Assembly (NCBI GenBank): GCA_903813345.2
Contig: CAIIXF020000480.1
Location: 1-64,000, forward strand
Reading direction: 5' to 3'
DNA: 64,000 bases
DNA from: Owenia fusiformis
Lineage: Eukaryota > Annelida > Polychaeta > Sabellida > Oweniidae
Part shown: piece after piece, positions 36,237 to 49,840 of the stretch
How positions within the stretch are numbered: the stretch's first letter is position 1
Layout: every line of letters begins with the position of its first letter
Notes under the pieces: model-generated
Told to the model about the DNA's origin: nothing
Seen by the model: the letters and a program-made list of their open reading frames with translations, nothing else
Databases searched by the model: none
Made by a program: the position numbers and the translations under genes

Positions 36237-37097
36237 TAGCCACATGGTTGGATGATTTCTGGCTTTAAATTGCATTTTTCCAATTTACTAGAGTTTTTCA
36301 AGTAGTTTTGTGCAGTTTAAGAATATTCTGACAGCAATTATGAAAATATGGCTACTTCATTACCCCTGGGGTCATTTTTCCAAGAACCCAATGGTTTTCC
36401 TTTAAATTTGACTAGTTTTTCATTTACATCATGAAATCCACTGCCTGATGGTGACATTTTTCAGTATCGTGTCAAGAAATTGAGTATTTTATTGCATATT
36501 GCGATTTTTAGCCAAAATCACTGAACCGTGAACCAGAAAATTGGACAAATTTGGCCCACTTTTTGGCAAAATCTTACTAAAATCATCACTTTTTCATACT
36601 TTATTCCATTCAACAACCTCCTGATTTGAAAAATGATGACAAATTTGATCAGTTTTGACTCTGGCCTAGAGAATTGGGACTTTTGAGATATTTTTTAGCT
36701 CGAATGTAGTCATTCAGAGTGAACAAATACATCAAAAATTGACACTTAACTCACCAATTTCTGACTGCACCCCCGATATGTACCTTCTTTTTTATACTGG
36801 AAACCATAAGATGGAAAATTCAATCTTTATGATGATAAGCAACTCGTTGGCTTCCCCATTTACGACAACAAATGACATTTAGGGGTCACGAAGGACAAAA
36901 TTGTAGCCAAATATCGTCAAATCAGTGGTTTTTTTGGGGTAAAAAGCGAAAACTGCTGATTCAGCAAAAACATTAAATTTGTTCATGAAAATTCCCCTTT
37001 TTGCCTCCGTCCAAAATATGTTTCACACTAATAAACTTCAATTCTGGGCGATTCTGAGTAGTTTTAAAAAATTTTGGTCACTTTCACATGTGACTAA
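36237..37097. repeat. array run 10: one S unit
   Basis: 861 bp, with four indel sites relative to the 860-bp core, including a T run expanded by two near 36929. Confidence 0.95.
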
Positions 37098-39757
37098 TAG
37101 GCAAACTGCCCTAATTCACGTCACCATACTAGTCAATGGGCAAAAGGGCAAACGCCTGACTTTTTATCTCGAGTTATGGATTTATGTGGCCTCACTGGCC
37201 TATCTGAGGTTCTAAAGCTATGTCAAAGCTACATCTTGACACTAAACTCAATAGGGGCCAATCATCTACTTTTTGAAATAATTGGTCAATTGTGACACTA
37301 CCCCCTCTCTCTGCAGACACAAATTGAAATTCACTAAAATGAAGGCAAAATTAATACGCCACTTGACTCGAAATTTTCCTTCAGATAACCCAAATAAACG
37401 CATTTCCAGAAGAAATGGCATGTTGCCATTGCAAAAAGATTACAACTGTGCCTACATACTAGCTTACTGACTCGTCATGATCACAATTGTGTTGGGACTA
37501 CATTTATTTTTGAATACTACTTTTTTCTATTCAGCGGAAGTGACGTATTAGGGCATTTTGGCCTAATAGCCACATGGTTGGATGATTTCTGGCTTTAAAT
37601 TGCATTTTTCCAATTTACTAGAGTTTTTTCAAGTAGTTTTGTGCAGTTTAAGAATATTCTGACAGCAATTATGAAAAATATGGCTACTTCATTACCCCTG
37701 GGTCATTTTTCCAAGAACCCAATGGTTTTCCTTTAAATTTGACTAGTTTTTCATTTACATCATGAAATCCACTGCCTGATGGTGACATTTTCAGTATCGT
37801 GTCAAGAAATTGAGTATTTTATTGCATATTGCGATTTTTAGCCAAAATCACTGAACCGTGAACCAGAAAATTGGACAAATTTGGCCACTTTTTGGCAAAA
37901 TCTTACTAAAATCATCACTTTTTCATACTTTATTCCATTCAACAACCTCCTGATTTGAAAAATGATGACAAATTGATCAGTTTTGACTCTGGCCTATGAG
38001 AATTGGGACTTTTGAGATATTTTTTAGCTCGAATGTAGTCATTCAGAGGTGAACAAATACATCAAAAATTGACACTTAACTCACCAATTTCTGACTGCAC
38101 CCCCGATATGTACCTTCTTTTTATACTGGAAACCATAAGATGGAAAATTCAATCTTTATGATGATAAGCAACTCGTTGGCTTCCCCATTTACGACAACAA
38201 TGACATTTAGGGGTCACGAAGGACAAAATTGTAGCCAAATATCGTCAAAATCAGTGGTTTTTGGGGTAAAAAGCGAAAACTGCTGATTCAGCAAAAACAT
38301 TAAATTTGTTCATGAAAATTCCCCTTTTTGCCTCCGTCCAAAATATGTTTCACACTAATAAACTTCAATTCTGGGCGATTCTGAGTAGTTTTAAAAAATT
38401 TTTGGTCACTTTCACATGTGACTAATAGGCAAAACTGCCCTAATTCACGTCACCATACTAGTCAATGGGCAAAAGGGCAAACGCCTGACTTTTTATCTCG
38501 AGTTATGGATTTATGTGGCCTCACTGGCCTATCTGAGGTTCTAAAGCTATGTCAAAGCTACATCTTGACACTAAACTCAATAGGGGCCAATCATCTACTT
38601 TTTGAAATAATTGGTCAATTGTGACACTACCCCCTCTCTCTGCAGACACAAATTGAAATTCACTAAAATGAAGGCAAAATTAATACGCCACTTGACTCGA
38701 AATTTTCCTTCAGATAACCCAAATAAACGCATTTCCAGAAGAAATGGCATGTTGCCATTGCAAAAAGATTACAACTGTGCCTACATACTAGCTTACTGAC
38801 TCGTCATGATCACAATTGTGTTGGGACTACATTTATTTTTGAATACTACTTTTTTCTATTCAGCGGAAGTGACGTATTAGGGCATTTTGGCCTAATAGCC
38901 ACATGGTTGGATGATTTCTGGCTTTAAATTGCATTTTTCCAATTTACTAGAGTTTTTCAAGTAGTTTTGTGCAGTTTAAGAATATTCTGACAGCAATTAT
39001 GAAAAATATGGCTACTTCATTACCCCTGGGGTCATTTTTCCAAGAACCCAATGGTTTTCCTTTAAATTTGACTAGTTTTTCATTTACATCATGAAATCCA
39101 CTGCCTGATGGTGACATTTTTTCAGTATCGTGTCAAGAAATTGAGTATTTTATTGCATATTGCGATTTTTAGCCAAAATCACTGAACCGTGAACCAGAAA
39201 ATTGGACAAATTTGGCCCACTTTTTGGCAAAATCTTACTAAAATCATCACTTTTTCATACTTTATTCCATTCAACAACCTCCTGATTTGAAAAATGATGA
39301 CAAATTTGATCAGTTTTGACTCTGGCCTAGAGAATTGGGACTTTTGAGATATTTTTTAGCTCGAATGTAGTCATTCAGAGTGAACAAATACATCAAAAAT
39401 TGACACTTAACTCACCAATTTCTGACTGCACCCCCGATATGTACCTTCTTTTTATACTGGAAACCATAAGATGGAAAATTCAATCTTTATGATGATAAGC
39501 AACTCGTTGGCTTCCCCATTTACGACAACAAATGACATTTAGGGGTCACGAAGGACAAAATTGTAGCCAAATATCGTCAAAATCAGTGGTTTTTGGGGGT
39601 AAAAAGCGAAAACTGCTGATTCAGCAAAAACATTAAATTTGTTCATGAAAATTCCCCTTTTTGCCTCCGTCCAAATATGTTTCACACTAATAAACTTCAA
39701 TTCTGGGCGATTCTGAGTAGTTTTAAAAAATTTTTGGTCACTTTCACATGTGACTAA
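37098..39757. repeat. array run 11: two L units
   Basis: Units start at 37098 (1328 bp, about ten indels) and 38426 (1332 bp, four indels). Confidence 0.95.
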
Positions 39758-40615
39758 TAGCCACATGGTTGGATGATTTCTGGCTTTAAATTGCATTTTT
39801 CCAATTTACTAGAGTTTTTCAAGTAGTTTTGTGCAGTTTAAGAATATTCTGACAGCAATTATGAAAAATATGGCTACTTCATTACCCCTGGGGTCATTTT
39901 TTCCAAGAACCCAATGGTTTTCCTTTAAATTTGACTAGTTTTTCATTTACATCATGAAATCCACTGCCTGATGGTGACATTTTTCAGTATCGTGTCAAGA
40001 AATTGAGTATTTTATTGCATATTGCGATTTTTAGCCAAAATCACTGAACCGTGAACCAGAAAATTGGACAAATTTGGCCCACTTTTTGGCAAAATCTTAC
40101 TAAATCATCACTTTTTCATACTTATTCCATTCAACAACCTCCTGATTTGAAAAATGATGACAAATTTGATCAGTTTTGACTCTGGCCTAGAGAATTGGGA
40201 CTTTTGAGATATTTTTTAGCTCGAATGTAGTCATTCAGAGTGAACAAATACATCAAAAATTGACACTTAACTCACCAATTTCTGACTGCACCCCGATATG
40301 TACCTTCTTTTTATACTGGAAACCATAAGATGGAAAATTCAATCTTTATGATGATAAGCAACTCGTTGGCTTCCCCATTTACGACAACAAATGACATTTA
40401 GGGGTCACGAAGGACAAAATTGTAGCCAAATATCGTCAAAATCAGTGGTTTTTGGGGTTAAAAAGCGAAAACTGCTGATTCAGCAAAAACATTAAATTTG
40501 TTCATGAAATTCCCCTTTTTGCCTCCGTCCAAAATATGTTTCACACTAATAAACTTCAATTCTGGGCGATTCTGAGTAGTTTTAAAAAATTTTGGTCACT
40601 TTCACATGTGACTAA
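39758..40615. repeat. array run 12: one S unit
   Basis: 858 bp, with six single-base indels. Confidence 0.95.
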
Positions 40616-41943
40616 TAGGCAAAACTGCCCTAATTCACGTCACCATACTAGTCAATGGGCAAAAGGGCAAACGCCTGACTTTTTATCTCGAGTTATGGAT
40701 TTATGTGGCCTCACTGGCCTATCTGAGGTTCTAAAGCTATGTCAAAGCTACATCTTGACACTAAACTCAATAGGGGCCAATCATCTACTTTTTGAAATAA
40801 TTGGTCAATTGTGACACTACCCCCTCTCTCTGCAGACACAAATTGAAATTCACTAAAATGAAGGCAAATTAATACGCCACTTGACTCGAAATTTTCCTTC
40901 AGATAACCCAAATAAACGCATTTCCAGAAGAAATGGCATGTTGCCATTGCAAAAAGATTACAACTGTGCCTACATACTAGCTTACTGACTCGTCATGATC
41001 ACAATGGTGTTGGGACTACATTTATTTTTGAATACTACTTTTTTCTATTCAGCGGAAGTGACGTATTAGGGCATTTTGGCCTAATAGCCACATGGTTGGA
41101 TGATTTCTGGCTTAAATTGCATTTTTTCCAATTTACTAGAGTTTTTCAAGTAGTTTTTGTGCAGTTTAAGAATATTCTGACAGCAATTATGAAAAATATG
41201 GCTACTTCATTACCCCTGGGGTCATTTTTCCAAGAACCCAATGGTTTTCCTTTAAATTTGACTAGTTTTTCATTTACATCATGAATCCACTGCCTGATGG
41301 TGACATTTTTCAGTATCGTGTCAAGAAATTGAGTATTTATTGCATATTGCGATTTTTAGCCAAAATCACTGAACCGTGAACCAGAAAATTGGACAAATTT
41401 GGCCCACTTTTTGGCAAAATCTTACTAAAATCATCACTTTTTCATACTTTATTCCATTCAACAACCTCCTGATTTGAAAAATGATGACAAATTTGATCAG
41501 TTTTGACTCTGGCCTAGAGAATTGGGACTTTTGAGATATTTTTTAGCTCGAATGTAGTCATTCAGAGTGAACAAATACATCAAAAATTGACACTTAACTC
41601 ACCAATTTCTGACTGCACCCCCGATATGTACCTTCTTTTTATACTGGAAACCATAAGATGGAAAATTCAATCTTTATGATGATAAGCAACTCGTTGGCTT
41701 CCCCATTTACGACAACAAATGACATTTAGGGGTCACGAAGGACAAAATTGTAGCCAAATATCGTCAAAATCAGTGGTTTTTGGGGGTAAAAAGCGAAAAC
41801 TGCTGATTCAGCAAAAACATTAAATTTGTTCATGAAAATTCCCCTTTTTGCCTCCGTCCAAAATATGTTTCACACTAATAAACTTCAATTCTGGGCGATT
41901 CTGAGTAGTTTTAAAAAATTTGGTCACTTTCACATGTGACTAA
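40616..41943. repeat. array run 13: one L unit
   Basis: 1328 bp, with about eight indels and one T-to-G change near 41006. Confidence 0.95.
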
Positions 41944-42802
41944 TAGCCACATGGTTGGATGATTTCTGGCTTTAAATTGCATTTTTTCCAATTTACTAGA
42001 GTTTTTCAAGTAGTTTTGTGCAGTTAAGAATATTCTGACAGCAATTATGAAAAATATGGCTACTTCATTACCCCTGGGGTCATTTTTCCAAGAACCCAAT
42101 GGTTTTCCTTTAAATTTGACTAGTTTTTCATTTACATCATGAAATCCACTGCCTGATGGTGACATTTTTCAGTATCGTGTCAAGAAATTGAGTATTTTAT
42201 TGCATATTGCGATTTTTAGCCAAATCACTGAACCGGTGAACCAGAAAATTGGACAAATTTGGCCCACTTTTTGGCAAAATCTTACTAAAATCATCACTTT
42301 TTCATACTTTATTCCATTCAACAACCTCCTGATTTGAAAAATGATGACAAATTTGATCAGTTTTGACTCTGGCCTAGAGAATTGGGACTTTTGAGATATT
42401 TTTTAGCTCGAATGTAGTCATTCAGAGTGAACAAATACATCAAAAATTGACACTTAACTCACCAATTTCTGACTGCACCCCCGATATGTACCTTCTTTTT
42501 ATACTGGAAACCATAAGATGGAAAATTCAATCTTTATGATGATAAGCAACTCGTTGGCTTCCCCATTTACGACAACAAATGACATTTAGGGGTCACGAAG
42601 GACAAAATTGTAGCCAAATATCGTCAAAATCAGTGGTTTTTGGGGTAAAAAGCGAAAACTGCTGATTCAGCAAAAACATTAAATTTGTTCATGAAAATTC
42701 CCCTTTTTGCCTCCGTCCAAAATATGTTTCACACTAATAAACTTCAATTCTGGGCGATTCTGAGTAGTTTTAAAAATTTTGGTCACTTTCACATGTGACT
42801 AA
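41944..42802. repeat. array run 14: one S unit
   Basis: 859 bp, with five single-base indels. Confidence 0.95.
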
Positions 42803-45800
42803 TAGGCAAAACTGCCCTAATTCACGTCACCATACTAGTCAATGGGCAAAAGGGCAAACGCCTGACTTTTTATCTCGAGTTATGGATTTATGTGGCCTCA
42901 CTGGCCTATCTGAGGTTCTAAAGCTATGTCAAAGCTACATCTTGACACTAAACTCAATAGGGGCCAATCATCTACTTTTTGAAATAATTGGTCAATTGTG
43001 ACACTACCCCCTCTCTCTGCAGACACAAATTGAAATTCACTAAAATGAAGGCAAAATTAATACGCCACTTGACTCGAAATTTTCCTTCAGATAACCCAAA
43101 TAAACGCATTTCCAGAAGAAATGGCATGTTGCCATTGCAAAAGATTACAACTGTGCCTACATACTAGCTTACTGACTCGTCATGATCACAATTGTGTTGG
43201 GACTACATTTATTTTTGAATACTACTTTTTTCTATTCAGCGGAAGTGACGTATTAGGGCATTTTGGCCTAATAGCCACATGGTTGGATGATTTCTGGCTT
43301 TAAATTGCATTTTTCCAATTTACTAGAGTTTTTCAAGTAGTTTTGTGCAGTTTAAGAATATTCTGACAGCAATTATGAAAAATATGGCTACTTCATTACC
43401 CCTGGGGTCATTTTTCCAAGAACCCAATGGTTTTCCTTTAAATTTGACTAGTTTTTCATTTACATCATGAAATCCACTGCCTGATGGTGACATTTTTCAG
43501 TATCGTGTCAAGAAATTGAGTATTTTATTGCATATTGCGATTTTTAGCCAAAATCACTGAACCGTGAACCAGAAAATTGGACAAATTTGGCCCACTTTTT
43601 GGCAAAATCTTACTAAAATCATCACTTTTTCATACTTTATTCCATTCAACAACCTCCTGATTTGAAAAATGATGACAAATTTGATCAGTTTTGACTCTGG
43701 CCTAGAGAATTGGGACTTTTGAGATATTTTTTAGCTCGAATGTAGTCATTCAGAGTGAACAAATACATCAAAAATTGACACTTAACTCACCAATTTCTGA
43801 CTGCACCCCCGATATGTACCTTCTTTTTATACTGGAAACCATAAGATGGAAAATTCAATCTTTATGATGATAAGCAACTCGTTGGCTTCCCCATTTACGA
43901 CAACAAATGACATTTAGGGGTCACGAAGGACAAAATTGTAGCCAAATATCGTCAAAATCAGTGGTTTTTGGGGTAAAAAGCGAAAACTGCTGATTCAGCA
44001 AAAACATTAAATTTGTTCATGAAAATTCCCCTTTTTGCCTCCGTCCAAAATATGTTTCACACTAATAAACTTCAATTCTGGGCGATTCTGAGTAGTTTTA
44101 AAAAATTTTGGTCACTTTCACATGTGACTAATAGGCAAAACTGCCCTAATTCACGTCACCATACTAGTCAATGGGCAAAAGGGCAAACGCCTGACTTTTT
44201 ATCTCGAGTTATGGATTTATGTGGCCTCACTGGCCTATCTGAGGTTCTAAAGCTATGTCAAAGCTACATCTTGACACTAAACTCAATAGGGGCCACTCAT
44301 CTACTTTTTGAAATAATTGGTCAATTGTGACACTACCCCCTCTCTCTGCAGACACAAATTGAAATTCACTAAAATGAAGGCAAAATTAATACGCCACTTG
44401 ACTCGAAATTTTCCTTCAGATAACCCAAATAAACGCATTTCCAGAAGAAATGGCATGTTGCCATTGCAAAAAGATTACAACTGTGCCTACATACTAGCTT
44501 ACTGACTCGTCATGATCACAATTGTGTTGGGACTACATTTATTTTTGAATACTACTTTTTTCTATTCAGCGGAAGTGACGTATTAGGGCATTTTGGCCTA
44601 ATAGCCACATGGTTGGATGATTTCTGGCTTTAAATTGCATTTTTCCAATTTACTAGAGTTTTTCAAGTAGTTTTGTGCAGTTTAAGAATATTCTGACAGC
44701 AATTATGAAAAATATGGCTACTTCATTACCCCTGGGGTCATTTTTCCAAGAACCCAATGGTTTTCCTTTAAATTTGACTAGTTTTTCATTTACATCATGA
44801 AATCCACTGCCTGATGGTGACATTTTTCAGTATCGTGTCAAGAAATTGAGTATTTTATTGCATATTGCGATTTTTAGCCAAAATCACTGAACCGTGAACC
44901 AGAAAATTGGACAAATTTGGCCCACTTTTTGGCAAAATCTTACTAAAATCATCACTTTTTCATACTTTATTCCATTCAACAACCTCCTGATTTGAAAAAT
45001 GATGACAAATTTGATCAGTTTTGACTCTGGCCTAGAGAATTGGGACTTTTGAGATATTTTTTAGCTCGAATGTAGTCATTCAGAGTGAACAAATACATCA
45101 AAAATTGACACTTAACTCACCAATTTCTGACTGCACCCCCGATATGTACCTTCTTTTTATACTGGAAACCATAAGATGGAAAATTCAATCTTTATGATGA
45201 TAAGCAACTCGTTGGCTTCCCCATTTACGACAACAAATGACATTTAGGGGTCACGAAGGACAAAATTGTAGCCAAATATCGTCAAAATCAGTGGTTTTTG
45301 GGGTAAAAAGCGAAAACTGCTGATTCAGCAAAAACATTAAATTTGTTCATGAAAATTCCCCTTTTTGCCTCCGTCCAAAATATGTTTCACACTAATAAAC
45401 TTCAATTCTGGGCGATTCTGAGTAGTTTTAAAAAATTTTGGTCACTTTCACATGTGACTAATAGGCAAAACTGCCCTAATTCACGTCACCATACTAGTCA
45501 ATGGGCAAAAGGGCAAACGCCTGACTTTTTATCTCGAGTTATGGATTTATGTGGCCTCACTGGCCTATCTGAGGTTCTAAAGCTATGTCAAAGCTACATC
45601 TTGACACTAAACTCAATAGGGGCCAATCATCTACTTTTTGAAATAATTGGTCAATTGTGACACTACCCCCTCTCTCTGCAGACACAAATTGAAATTCACT
45701 AAAATGAAGGCAAAATTAATACGCCACTTGACTCGAAATTTTCCTTCAGATAACCCAAATAAACGCATTTCCAGAAGAAATGGCATGTTGCCATTGCAAA

Positions 45801-48121
45801 AAGATTACAACTGTGCCTACATACTAGCTTACTGACTCGTCATGATCACAATTGTGTTGGGACTACATTTATTTTTGAATACTACTTTTTTCTATTCAGC
45901 GGAAGTGACGTATTAGGGCATTTTGGCCTAATAGCCACATGGTTGGATGATTTCTGGCTTTAAATTGCATTTTTCCAATTTACTAGAGTTTTTCAAGTAG
46001 TTTTGTGCAGTTTAAGAATATTCTGACAGCAATTATGAAAAATATGGCTACTTCATTACCCCTGGGGTCATTTTTCCAAGAACCCAATGGTTTTCCTTTA
46101 AATTTGACTAGTTTTTCATTTACATCATGAAATCCACTGCCTGATGGTGACATTTTTCAGTATCGTGTCAAGAAATTGAGTATTTTATTGCATATTGCGA
46201 TTTTTAGCCAAAATCACTGAACCGTGAACCAGAAAATTGGACAAATTTGGCCCACTTTTTGGCAAAATCTTACTAAAATCATCACTTTTTCATACTTTAT
46301 TCCATTCAACAACCTCCTGATTTGAAAAATGATGACAAATTTGATCAGTTTTGACTCTGGCCTAGAGAATTGGGACTTTTGAGATATTTTTTAGCTCGAA
46401 TGTAGTCATTCAGAGTGAACAAATACATCAAAAATTGACACTTAACTCACCAATTTCTGACTGCACCCCCGATATGTACCTTCTTTTTATACTGGAAACC
46501 ATAAGATGGAAAATTCAATCTTTATGATGATAAGCAACTCGTTGGCTTCCCCATTTACGACAACAAATGACATTTAGGGGTCACGAAGGACAAAATTGTA
46601 GCCAAATATCGTCAAAATCAGTGGTTTTTGGGGTAAAAAGCGAAAACTGCTGATTCAGCAAAAACATTAAATTTGTTCATGAAAATTCCCCTTTTTGCCT
46701 CCGTCCAAAATATGTTTCACACTAATAAACTTCAATTCTGGGCGATTCTGAGTAGTTTTAAAAAATTTTGGTCACTTTCACATGTGACTAATAGGCAAAA
46801 CTGCCCTAATTCACGTCACCATACTAGTCAATGGGCAAAAGGGCAAACGCCTGACTTTTTATCTCGAGTTATGGATTTATGTGGCCTCACTGGCCTATCT
46901 GAGGTTCTAAAGCTATGTCAAAGCTACATCTTGACACTAAACTCAATAGGGGCCAATCATCTACTTTTTGAAATAATTGGTCAATTGTGACACTACCCCC
47001 TCTCTCTGCAGACACAAATTGAAATTCACTAAAATGAAGGCAAAATTAATACGCCACTTGACTCGAAATTTTCCTTCAGATAACCCAAATAAACGCATTT
47101 CCAGAAGAAATGGCATGTTGCCATTGCAAAAAGATTACAACTGTGCCTACATACTAGCTTACTGACTCGTCATGATCACAATTGTGTTGGGACTACATTT
47201 ATTTTTGAATACTACTTTTTTCTATTCAGCGGAAGTGACGTATTAGGGCATTTTGGCCTAATAGCCACATGGTTGGATGATTTCTGGCTTTAAATTGCAT
47301 TTTTCCAATTTACTAGAGTTTTTCAAGTAGTTTTGTGCAGTTTAAGAATATTCTGACAGCAATTATGAAAAATATGGCTACTTCATTACCCCTGGGGTCA
47401 TTTTTCCAAGAACCCAATGGTTTTCCTTTAAATTTGACTAGTTTTTCATTTACATCATGAAATCCACTGCCTGATGGTGACATTTTTCAGTATCGTGTCA
47501 AGAAATTGAGTATTTTATTGCATATTGCGATTTTTAGCCAAAATCACTGAACCGTGAACCAGAAAATTGGACAAATTTGGCCCACTTTTTGGCAAAATCT
47601 TACTAAAATCATCACTTTTTCATACTTTATTCCATTCAACAACCTCCTGATTTGAAAAATGATGACAAATTTGATCAGTTTTGACTCTGGCCTAGAGAAT
47701 TGGGACTTTTGAGATATTTTTTAGCTCGAATGTAGTCATTCAGAGTGAACAAATACATCAAAAATTGACACTTAACTCACCAATTTCTGACTGCACCCCC
47801 GATATGTACCTTCTTTTTATACTGGAAACCATAAGATGGAAAATTCAATCTTTATGATGATAAGCAACTCGTTGGCTTCCCCATTTACGACAACAAATGA
47901 CATTTAGGGGTCACGAAGGACAAAATTGTAGCCAAATATCGTCAAAATCAGTGGTTTTTGGGGTAAAAAGCGAAAACTGCTGATTCAGCAAAAACATTAA
48001 ATTTGTTCATGAAAATTCCCCTTTTTGCCTCCGTCCAAAATATGTTTCACACTAATAAACTTCAATTCTGGGCGATTCTGAGTAGTTTTAAAAAATTTTG
48101 GTCACTTTCACATGTGACTAA
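42803..48121. repeat. array run 15: four L units
   Basis: Units start at 42803 (1329 bp, one A lost near 43141), 44132 (A to C at 44296), 45462 and 46792. The last two are perfect. Confidence 0.97.
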
Positions 48122-49840
48122 TAGCCACATGGTTGGATGATTTCTGGCTTTAAATTGCATTTTTCCAATTTACTAGAGTTTTTCAAGTAGTTTTGTGCAG
48201 TTTAAGAATATTCTGACAGCAATTATGAAAAATATGGCTACTTCATTACCCCTGGGGTCATTTTTCCAAGAACCCAATGGTTTTCCTTTAAATTTGACTA
48301 GTTTTTCATTTACATCATGAAATCCACTGCCTGATGGTGACATTTTTCAGTATCGTGTCAAGAAATTGAGTATTTTATTGCATATTGCGATTTTTAGCCA
48401 AAATCACTGAACCGTGAACCAGAAAATTGGACAAATTTGGCCCACTTTTTGGCAAAATCTTACTAAAATCATCACTTTTTCATACTTTATTCCATTCAAC
48501 AACCTCCTGATTTGAAAAATGATGACAAATTTGATCAGTTTTGACTCTGGCCTAGAGAATTGGGACTTTTGAGATATTTTTTAGCTCGAATGTAGTCATT
48601 CAGAGTGAACAAATACATCAAAAATTGACACTTAACTCACCAATTTCTGACTGCACCCCCGATATGTACCTTCTTTTTATACTGGAAACCATAAGATGGA
48701 AAATTCAATCTTTATGATGATAAGCAACTCGTTGGCTTCCCCATTTACGACAACAAATGACATTTAGGGTCACGAAGGACAAAATTGTAGCCAAATATCG
48801 TCAAAATCAGTGGTTTTTGGGGTAAAAAGCGAAAACTGCTGATTCAGCAAAAACATTAAATTTGTTCATGAAAATTCCCCTTTTTGCCTCCGTCCAAAAT
48901 ATGTTTCACACTAATAAACTTCAATTCTGGGCGATTCTGAGTAGTTTTAAAAAATTTTGGTCACTTTCACATGTGACTAATAGCCACATGGTTGGATGAT
49001 TTCTGGCTTTAAATTGCATTTTTCCAATTTACTAGAGTTTTTCAAGTAGTTTTGTGCAGTTTAAGAATATTCTGACAGCAATTATGAAAAATATGGCTAC
49101 TTCATTACCCCTGGGGTCATTTTTCCAAGAACCCAATGGTTTTCCTTTAAATTTGACTAGTTTTTCATTTACATCATGAAATCCACTGCCTGATGGTGAC
49201 ATTTTTCAGTATCGTGTCAAGAAATTGAGTATTTTATTGCATATTGCGATTTTTAGCCAAAATCACTGAACCGTGAACCAGAAAATTGGACAAATTTGGC
49301 CCACTTTTTGGCAAAATCTTACTAAAATCATCACTTTTTCATACTTTATTCCATTCAACAACCTCCTGATTTGAAAAATGATGACAAATTTGATCAGTTT
49401 TGACTCTGGCCTAGAGAATTGGGACTTTTGAGATATTTTTTAGCTCGAATGTAGTCATTCAGAGTGAACAAATACATCAAAAATTGACACTTAACTCACC
49501 AATTTCTGACTGCACCCCCGATATGTACCTTCTTTTTATACTGGAAACCATAAGATGGAAAATTCAATCTTTATGATGATAAGCAACTCGTTGGCTTCCC
49601 CATTTACGACAACAAATGACATTTAGGGGTCACGAAGGACAAAATTGTAGCCAAATATCGTCAAAATCAGTGGTTTTTGGGGTAAAAAGCGAAAACTGCT
49701 GATTCAGCAAAAACATTAAATTTGTTCATGAAAATTCCCCTTTTTGCCTCCGTCCAAAATATGTTTCACACTAATAAACTTCAATTCTGGGCGATTCTGA
49801 GTAGTTTTAAAAAATTTTGGTCACTTTCACATGTGACTAA
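48122..49840. repeat. array run 16: two S units
   Basis: Units start at 48122 (859 bp, one G lost near 48766-48769) and 48981 (860 bp). Confidence 0.97.

Larger units (their letters stand above)
30512..43141. other. indel-dense block, probably unpolished assembly
   Basis: By hand I count about 69 differences from the unit consensus over 12.6 kb. All but three are short indels (almost all one base), mostly in homopolymers; the substitutions lie near 34164, 36081 and 41006. The rest of the array (about 49 kb) shows only three. Edges are abrupt and lie within L units. The differences disrupt the repeated ORFs at random. Confidence 0.8.
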
